Below are positions 57,817 through 62,894 of a stretch of DNA of 62,894 nucleotides, piece after piece. The DNA is from Micromonospora arida (lineage in GTDB: Bacteria > Actinomycetota > Actinomycetes > Mycobacteriales > Micromonosporaceae), in the NCBI RefSeq assembly GCF_003857035.1, contig NZ_QGSY01000274.1:1-62894 (forward strand), in the 5' to 3' direction. The number at the start of each line of letters is the position of its first letter. Within the stretch, counting starts at the first letter, position 1. The notes under the pieces are model-generated. The model was not told where the DNA came from, made no database searches, and was given only the letters and a program-made list of their open reading frames with translations. The position numbers and the translations under genes were made by a program.

Positions 57817-60350
57817 CGCCGTACCTCCGGTAGGCCGAGGGTGACCGGTTGCCGACGGTGACCGTTGGTCGGCTCGGATCCGGTCGGGGACTGGTCGCGT
57901 ACGGGGACCGGCTGGCCGCGTTCCCGGGTGAAGGTGATGGACGGGTCCGGTACGTCGGGGGCGTTGACGAAGGAGGTGTAGCGGCGCAGCCGATCCGGGT
58001 CGTCCAGGACGTCGCGCCACTCGTCGGAGTACGACGACACGTGCCGGGCCATCGCCGCGTCGAGGTCTTCGCAGAGTCCGAGCGAGTCGTCCACGATCAC
58101 CGAGCGCAGGTGGTCCAGGCCGCCGTCCATGGCCTCGATCCAGCCGGCGGTGCGTTGCAGCCGGTCGGCGGTACGGATGTAGTAGATGAGGAACCTGTCG
58201 ATCAGCCTGATCAGCGCGTCCGTGGACAGGTCGGTGGCGAACAGGTCGGCGTGCCTCGGCCGGAAACCACCGTTGCCGCCGACGTAGAGGTTCCAGCCGG
58301 TCTCGGTGGCGATGATGCCGAAGTCCTTGCTGCGCGCCTCGGCGCACTCCCGGGCGCAACCGGAGACCGCAGACTTGAGCTTGTGTGGAGCGCGCAGCCC
58401 GCGATAGCGCAGCTCCAGCGCGACGGCCAGCCCCACCGAGTCCTGCACCCCGTACCGGCACCAGGTCTCGCCCACGCACGACTTCACAGTGCGCAGCGCC
58501 TTGCCGTACGCGTGCCCGGACTCGAAGCCGGCGTCGACCAGCCGCCGCCAGATCTGCGGCAACTGCTCCACCCGCGCCCCGAACAGGTCGATCCGCTGCC
58601 CACCGGTGATCTTCGTGTAGAGCTGGAAGTCCCGGGCGACCTCGCCGATCACGATCAGCTTCTCCGGGGTGATCTCGCCGCCCGGGATCCGGGGCACCAC
58701 CGAGTAGCTGCCGTCGCGTTGCAGGTTGGCCAGGAAGTGGTCGTTGGTGTCCTGCAACGACGCCTGTTCGCCGTCGAGCACGTGCCCGCTGCCCAGCGAG
58801 GCGAGGATGGACGCCACCACCGGCTTGCAGATGTCGCAGCCGCGGCCCCGACCGTGTTCGGTGACCAGCCGGGAGAAGGTGCGGATGCCGCGGACGCGGA
58901 CGATCTCGAACAGCTCCCGCCGGCTGACGTCGAAGTGCTCGCAGAGCGCGCTGGACTGTGCCACCCCGGCCGCGTCCAGGAGCTGCTTCAGCATCGGCAC
59001 GCAGGAGCCGCAGCTGGTGCCGGCCCGGGTGCACGACTTCAACGCCGGCACGTCCGCGCAACCGTCGGCGATGGCGGCGTCCACGTCGCCCCGGGTCACC
59101 GCGTTGCAGGAGCAGACCTGCGCGGCGGCAGGCAGCGCCCCGGCGTCCGCGCCGCCGCCGTCGGGGGCGAGCAGCGCCAACGGCGCGGCCGGCAGCGGGC
59201 CGCCCACACTGGCCCGCAACGTCGGGTACGCGCTGGCGTCACCGACCAGCACCCCGCCGAGCAGGGTGTGCGCGTCGTCGGAGAGAACCAGCTTCGCGTA
59301 GACCCGGGTGGCCGGGTCGGTGAACGTGACGTCCAGGCAACCCTCGGTCGTGCCGTGGGCGTCGCCGAACGAGGCCACGTCGACGCCGAGCAGCTTGAGT
59401 TTGGTGGCGGTGTCCGCGCCCGGGAAGGTCGCCGCGCCGCCGACCAGCCGATCGGCCACCACCTCGGCCGTCGCGTACCCCGGCGCGACCAGGCCGTGGC
59501 AGGTGCCGTCGACCGCCGCGCACTCTCCGACGGCCCAGATCCGCTCGTCGGCGGTACGACAGGTCGCGTCGACGAGCACCCCGCCGCGCGGGCCCAGCGG
59601 CAGACCGGCGTCCCGGGCCAACTGGTCCCGGGGCCGGATGCCGGCGGCCACCACCACCAGCTCGGCGTCGAGGGCAGTGCCGTCGGAGAGTTCCAGGGCC
59701 GCGACGCCGCCGTCCGGGCCAGGACGGATCGCTGTGGTCGCCACCCCGAGATGGGTCCGTACGCCCAACTCGTCGACGTAGCGGCGGAGCATCGCGCCGC
59801 CGGCCTGGTCCACCTGCACCGGCATCAGCCGGGGCGCGAACTCGACCACGTCGGTGCTCAGGCCGAGCAGTCGCAGGGCATTGGCGGCCTCCAGCCCGAG
59901 CAGCCCGCCACCGATCACCGCGCCGACCCGCCGGCCCCGCGCGTACGCCCGGATCGCCGCCAGGTCGTCCAGGGTCCGGTAAACGAAGACCCCGGGCAGC
60001 TCCGTGCCGGCCACCGGCGGCACGAACGCGTACGACCCGGTGGCGAGTACCAGCGCGTCGTAGCGGTATTCGCCGACTGCTGTGGTCACGACCTGCCGGT
60101 TCCGGTCGACTGCGGTGGCCGGCTCGCCGAGTCGCAGCCGCACCCCGTCGTGCGGGGTGTGCAGGTTGAGTTCGCTCTCACTGACCCCGTCGAAGTACGC
60201 CGAGAGCCGCACCCGGTCGTACGCCGGGCGCCCCTCCTCGGCCAGCACTGTCACCCGCCAGGTGCCCTGTGGGTCACGGGCGCGCAGCGCGTCCACGAAA
60301 CGCTGCCCGACCATGCCGTTGCCGATGACGACCAGTTCGCCGCCGCTCAT
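57813..60350 (-). CDS. nirB: Nitrite reductase large subunit
   Basis: NirB reduces nitrite to ammonia with NADH. ATG 60350, with GGAGG upstream, gives 845 residues. The FAD/NAD module starts at LVVIGNGMVGQRFVDALR and has GAVIGGGLLGLEAANALR near residue 140. A BFD-type [2Fe-2S] domain follows (VCSCNAVTRGD, CTRAGTSCGSC, about residues 410-465). The sirohaem/4Fe-4S region has CVGETWCRYG and SGCARECAEA, giving the four cysteines. It overlaps the upstream flavoprotein gene (ATGA). Confidence 0.95.
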   Translation of the reverse strand: MSGGELVVIGNGMVGQRFVDALRARDPQGTWRVTVLAEEGRPAYDRVRLSAYFDGVSESELNLHTPHDGVRLRLGEPATAVDRNRQVVTTAVGEYRYDALVLATGSYAFVPPVAGTELPGVFVYRTLDDLAAIRAYARGRRVGAVIGGGLLGLEAANALRLLGLSTDVVEFAPRLMPVQVDQAGGAMLRRYVDELGVRTHLGVATTAIRPGPDGGVAALELSDGTALDAELVVVAAGIRPRDQLARDAGLPLGPRGGVLVDATCRTADERIWAVGECAAVDGTCHGLVAPGYATAEVVADRLVGGAATFPGADTATKLKLLGVDVASFGDAHGTTEGCLDVTFTDPATRVYAKLVLSDDAHTLLGGVLVGDASAYPTLRASVGGPLPAAPLALLAPDGGGADAGALPAAAQVCSCNAVTRGDVDAAIADGCADVPALKSCTRAGTSCGSCVPMLKQLLDAAGVAQSSALCEHFDVSRRELFEIVRVRGIRTFSRLVTEHGRGRGCDICKPVVASILASLGSGHVLDGEQASLQDTNDHFLANLQRDGSYSVVPRIPGGEITPEKLIVIGEVARDFQLYTKITGGQRIDLFGARVEQLPQIWRRLVDAGFESGHAYGKALRTVKSCVGETWCRYGVQDSVGLAVALELRYRGLRAPHKLKSAVSGCARECAEARSKDFGIIATETGWNLYVGGNGGFRPRHADLFATDLSTDALIRLIDRFLIYYIRTADRLQRTAGWIEAMDGGLDHLRSVIVDDSLGLCEDLDAAMARHVSSYSDEWRDVLDDPDRLRRYTSFVNAPDVPDPSITFTRERGQPVPVRDQSPTGSEPTNGHRRQPVTLGLPEVRR

Positions 60351-61786
60351 CGCGTCACCTCCACCGATTCCGCCTGGCTCAGCCAGTCGACGATGCCGCT
60401 CACCGCGTCCCGGCATCCGCCGCATCCGGTGCCGGCCCGGGTCGCGGCCACCACCGCATCGACCGTCCGGGCGCCGGAGCGCCAGCTTCTGACCAGTGCG
60501 CCCTTGCTCACCGTGTTGCACTGACAGACCGTGGCCGCGTCCGGCATCAGCGCCGGTGAGGCGGCCGGGGTCGCGCCGACCGCACCGAGTGCCCGGCCGA
60601 GCAGCAGCGCCCGTCGGTCACTCGGCACCGGCTGACCCCGGTCGAAGAGTTGGATCACCGTGCCGACCGCCGGGTTGTCGCCGAGCAGGATCGCGCCGAT
60701 CAGCCGCTCGTCCCGGATCCGCAACCGGGCGTAGGTGCCCCGGGTCGGGTCGGCGAAGGTCAACTCTTCGTCCGGCCCGCCACTGGACGCGTCACCCATC
60801 GAGGCCAGGTCGATCCCGGCGGCCTTCAGCCGGGTCACCACCGGCCGGGGCCGGTACCGCGCCAGTGGGTCCGTCCCGGTCAGCACGTCCGCGAGCACCT
60901 GCGCCTGGGCCCAGGCGGGCGCGACCAACCCGGTGAGCACGCCGTCGTGCTCGGCGCAGTCGCCGATCGCCGAGATGGACCGGTCGCTGGTGCGCAGCCG
61001 GTCGTCCACCACCACGCCGCGCCGCACGGTCAGGCCGGCGGCCTGCGCGAGGGCGGTGTCCGGGCGTACGCCACAGGAGAGCACCAGCAGGTCGGCGCGG
61101 AGCGACCGGCCGTCGGCCAGGTCGAGGCGGACACCGCTGGCGTCTGCGGCCACGCCGGTCGCCGACACCCCCAGTTGGACGGTGACGCCGAAACCGGCGA
61201 GCGTGCCCGCGAGCACCGCGCCGGCGGTCGGGTCCAGTTGCCGTTCCATCAGGTGCTCTCTCGGGTGCACGACGGTAGTGGCCAGCCCTCGGGTGGCCAG
61301 CCCTCGGGCGGCCTCCAGACCGAGCAACCCGCCGCCGAGCACCAGCGCGCTGCGGGCGCCGTCCGTCGCGGCGAGGATCCGCCGGCAGTCGTCCAGGGTC
61401 CGGAAGGGGACCACCCGCTCCGGCAGGTTCGCCGGGTCGAGGCCGGGCAGTGGCGGCACCACCGCACGGGCGCCGGTGGCGAGCACCAGGTGGTCGTACC
61501 CGATGCGTTCGCCGTCGCCGGTGCGGACCTCCCGGGCGGACCGGTCGACGGCGGTCACCCGTACGCCGCTGCGCAGGTCGACGCCGTGCCCGGCGGCTTC
61601 GGTCAGCTCCACGTCCGGTTCGTCGATCCGGCCGGCCAGCAGGGTGGAGAGCAGGATCCTGTTGTACGCGCGGTGCGGCTCGGCCCCGAGCACTGTGACC
61701 TTCCGGTCTCCCTCCCGGGCGTGCAGCTCACCGGCGAGGCGCGCGCCCGCCATCCCGTTGCCGATGATGACCACCCGGGCGGTCAT
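60347..61786 (-). CDS. FAD-dependent electron-transfer subunit of nitrate reductase
   Basis: The protein has 479 residues from ATG 61786. It resembles the first half of NirB: VVIIGNGMAGARLAGELHAR, then ALVLGGGLLGLEAARGL, then a C-terminal BFD-type [2Fe-2S] domain (VCQCNTVSKGALV, CGGC). Such proteins pass electrons from NAD(P)H to the molybdenum subunit in assimilatory nitrate reductases (NasB-like). It overlaps both neighbours by four bases, so it is part of one operon with them. Confidence 0.88.
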   Translation of the reverse strand: MTARVVIIGNGMAGARLAGELHAREGDRKVTVLGAEPHRAYNRILLSTLLAGRIDEPDVELTEAAGHGVDLRSGVRVTAVDRSAREVRTGDGERIGYDHLVLATGARAVVPPLPGLDPANLPERVVPFRTLDDCRRILAATDGARSALVLGGGLLGLEAARGLATRGLATTVVHPREHLMERQLDPTAGAVLAGTLAGFGVTVQLGVSATGVAADASGVRLDLADGRSLRADLLVLSCGVRPDTALAQAAGLTVRRGVVVDDRLRTSDRSISAIGDCAEHDGVLTGLVAPAWAQAQVLADVLTGTDPLARYRPRPVVTRLKAAGIDLASMGDASSGGPDEELTFADPTRGTYARLRIRDERLIGAILLGDNPAVGTVIQLFDRGQPVPSDRRALLLGRALGAVGATPAASPALMPDAATVCQCNTVSKGALVRSWRSGARTVDAVVAATRAGTGCGGCRDAVSGIVDWLSQAESVEVTR

Positions 61787-62894
61787 GCCTTCTCCACCCG
61801 GACCGCGCAGATCTTGAACTCGGGCATCCCGGAGATCGGGTCCACCGCGTCGTTGGTCACCGAGTTGGCGCGTTCCGCCCCCGCGTAGTGGAACGGGGCG
61901 AAGACGGTGTCGGGTCGGATCCCGGCGCTGAGCCGGGCCGGCGCGCGGAACTCACCTCGACGCGAGGTGACCCGCACCGGGTCGCCGTCGTCGATGCCCA
62001 GCCGGGTGGCCAGGTCGGGGTGCAGTTCGACGAACGCCTCCGGGGCGGCACGCCGTAGCGCGGCCACCCGTCGGGTCTGGGTGCCCGACTGGTACTGCGC
62101 CAGCACCCGACCGGTGGTGAAGTGCAGCGGGTACGTGGCGCAGACCTCCTCGGCGGCCGGTCGATGGTCGACGGGGTGGAAGCGGGCCCGGCCGTCCGGG
62201 GTGGCGAACTCCTCGGCGAAGAGTCGTGGGGTGTCCGGCCCGTCCTCGGTCGGGCAGGGCCAGTAGACGCCATCGTCGGCGTCGATACGGTCCCAGCTGA
62301 TGCCGGCGTAGTCGGCGGCCCCACCGGCGGAGGCGCGGCGCAGCTCGGCGAAGACGGCGGCCGGGTCGGCCGGGAACCGGGCCGCCGCGACGGCTTCCGG
62401 CCGCGCGTGGGCGGGGTCTGCGCCGGCCGGTCCGGTGTCCGCTGGTCCGGTGTCCGCTGGTGCGGTACCGGCCGCTCGGGCGGCGGGCGCCTCGGCGGTG
62501 GCCAGCCGCGCCGCCAGGTCGGAGATGATGGCGAGGTCGGTCCGGACGCCCGGCGGGGGCGGCCGTAGCGCGCGCCGACGCAGCACCCGACCTTCCAGGT
62601 TGGTCATGGTGCCGTCCTCCTCGGCCCACTGCGCGGTAGGCAGCACCACGTCCGCCAGCGCGGCCGTCTCGGAGAGCAGGAGGTCCGCGACGACCAGCAG
62701 GTCGAGGTCGCGCAGCCGGCCCTCGATCCGGGCCGCCCGGGGTGCCGAGACCACCGGGTTCGACCCGAACACCAGCAACGCGCGCGGGCCACCCGGGGTG
62801 CCGAGCGAGTCGAGCAGTTGGTAGGCGGGCACTCCCGGGCCGGGCAGTTCGTCGGCCGGCACGCCCCAGACCCCGGCCACGTGCTCGCGGGCGG
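61783..62894 (-). CDS. Assimilatory nitrate reductase catalytic subunit, C-terminal part
   Basis: The frame is open to the right edge, so the N-terminus with the 4Fe-4S site is outside the window. The visible 369 residues belong to the molybdopterin oxidoreductase family: LLVFGSNPVVSAPRA, ADVVLPTAQWAEEDGTMTNLEGRV, TGRVLAQYQSGTQTRRV and the C-terminal cofactor-binding domain (GDPVRVTSRRGEF, VFAPFHYAGAERANSVT). An Ala/Pro/Gly-rich stretch (about 62420-62500) with short tandem repeats interrupts the family core. It is probably NasA/NarB, the first enzyme of the nitrate branch that feeds nirBD. Confidence 0.88.
   Translation of the reverse strand, partial: AREHVAGVWGVPADELPGPGVPAYQLLDSLGTPGGPRALLVFGSNPVVSAPRAARIEGRLRDLDLLVVADLLLSETAALADVVLPTAQWAEEDGTMTNLEGRVLRRRALRPPPPGVRTDLAIISDLAARLATAEAPAARAAGTAPADTGPADTGPAGADPAHARPEAVAAARFPADPAAVFAELRRASAGGAADYAGISWDRIDADDGVYWPCPTEDGPDTPRLFAEEFATPDGRARFHPVDHRPAAEEVCATYPLHFTTGRVLAQYQSGTQTRRVAALRRAAPEAFVELHPDLATRLGIDDGDPVRVTSRRGEFRAPARLSAGIRPDTVFAPFHYAGAERANSVTNDAVDPISGMPEFKICAVRVEKA

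Noticed and set aside
57849..60524. 891-codon plus-strand open frame over nirB
   Set aside because: It is antisense to a full-length nirB with all cofactor motifs.
61278..61307. 15-bp tandem duplication in the flavoprotein gene (Leu-Ala-Thr-Arg-Gly)
   Set aside because: The protein has the normal length across this NAD-binding region compared with the NirB family, so it is not an insertion.

Overview
The window is high-GC actinobacterial chromosome, most likely from the Micromonosporaceae (Micromonospora or a close relative). The basis is about 70% GC, the gene order of the ribosomal-protein supercluster, a Streptomyces-type conservon operon, F420-type oxidoreductases and many GTG starts. 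No tRNA, rRNA, IS element, prophage or CRISPR array was seen. Positions, motifs and hairpins are read from the sequence; functions rest on family knowledge; no database search was run.

Region 1 (1-24460) is the str-S10-spc-alpha supercluster: rpsL-rpsG-fusA-tuf, then rpsJ through rplO, secY-adk-map, a DUF1707 gene, infA-rpmJ-rpsM-rpsK-rpsD-rpoA-rplQ and truA. Many genes overlap by ATGA, GTGA or TAATG. The gaps carry strong hairpins, several capped by C(UNCG)G tetraloops. The rpsL and rpsJ leaders share a 19-nt identical block. The DUF1707 gene sits between map and infA and has one copy of a palindromic repeat (family A) on each side.

Region 2 (24473-35629) is accessory: a membrane-anchored protein, a class I methyltransferase next to an ABC-F ATPase, an aldo/keto reductase, a small anchored surface protein and a secreted protein of about 1,940 residues (ThuA, PQQ-type sugar dehydrogenase, PKD, CBM6-like, concanavalin-like and OmpL47-like modules).

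Region 3 (35908-41989) is a thiamine operon behind a promoter and a TPP riboswitch: thiE-thiO-thiS-thiG-second thiE/tenI-like gene-thiD-thiC. The second ThiE-like protein has a C-terminal tail encoded partly by a family C palindromic repeat.

Region 4 (42298-51239) has a 1,054-residue membrane protein with a very long low-complexity tail, a divergent ABC importer (ATPase on one side, binding protein and permease on the other) linked to a luciferase-like oxidoreductase and a cupin, and a lone branched-chain-amino-acid-type binding lipoprotein.

Region 5 (51684-56284) is a conservon (cvnABCD): NIT/HAMP sensor with kinase-like ATPase, roadblock protein, DUF742 protein and small GTPase. Region 6 (56381-62894, minus strand) is nitrate/nitrite assimilation: partial nitrate reductase, electron-transfer flavoprotein, nirB, nirD and a HemD-like/winged-helix regulator resembling NnaR, all overlapping.

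Three families of long palindromic intergenic repeats (A: 18673, 19355; B: 29010, 42154; C: 39465, 49933) are the main structure not explained by genes. Both B copies and one C copy lie between convergent genes.
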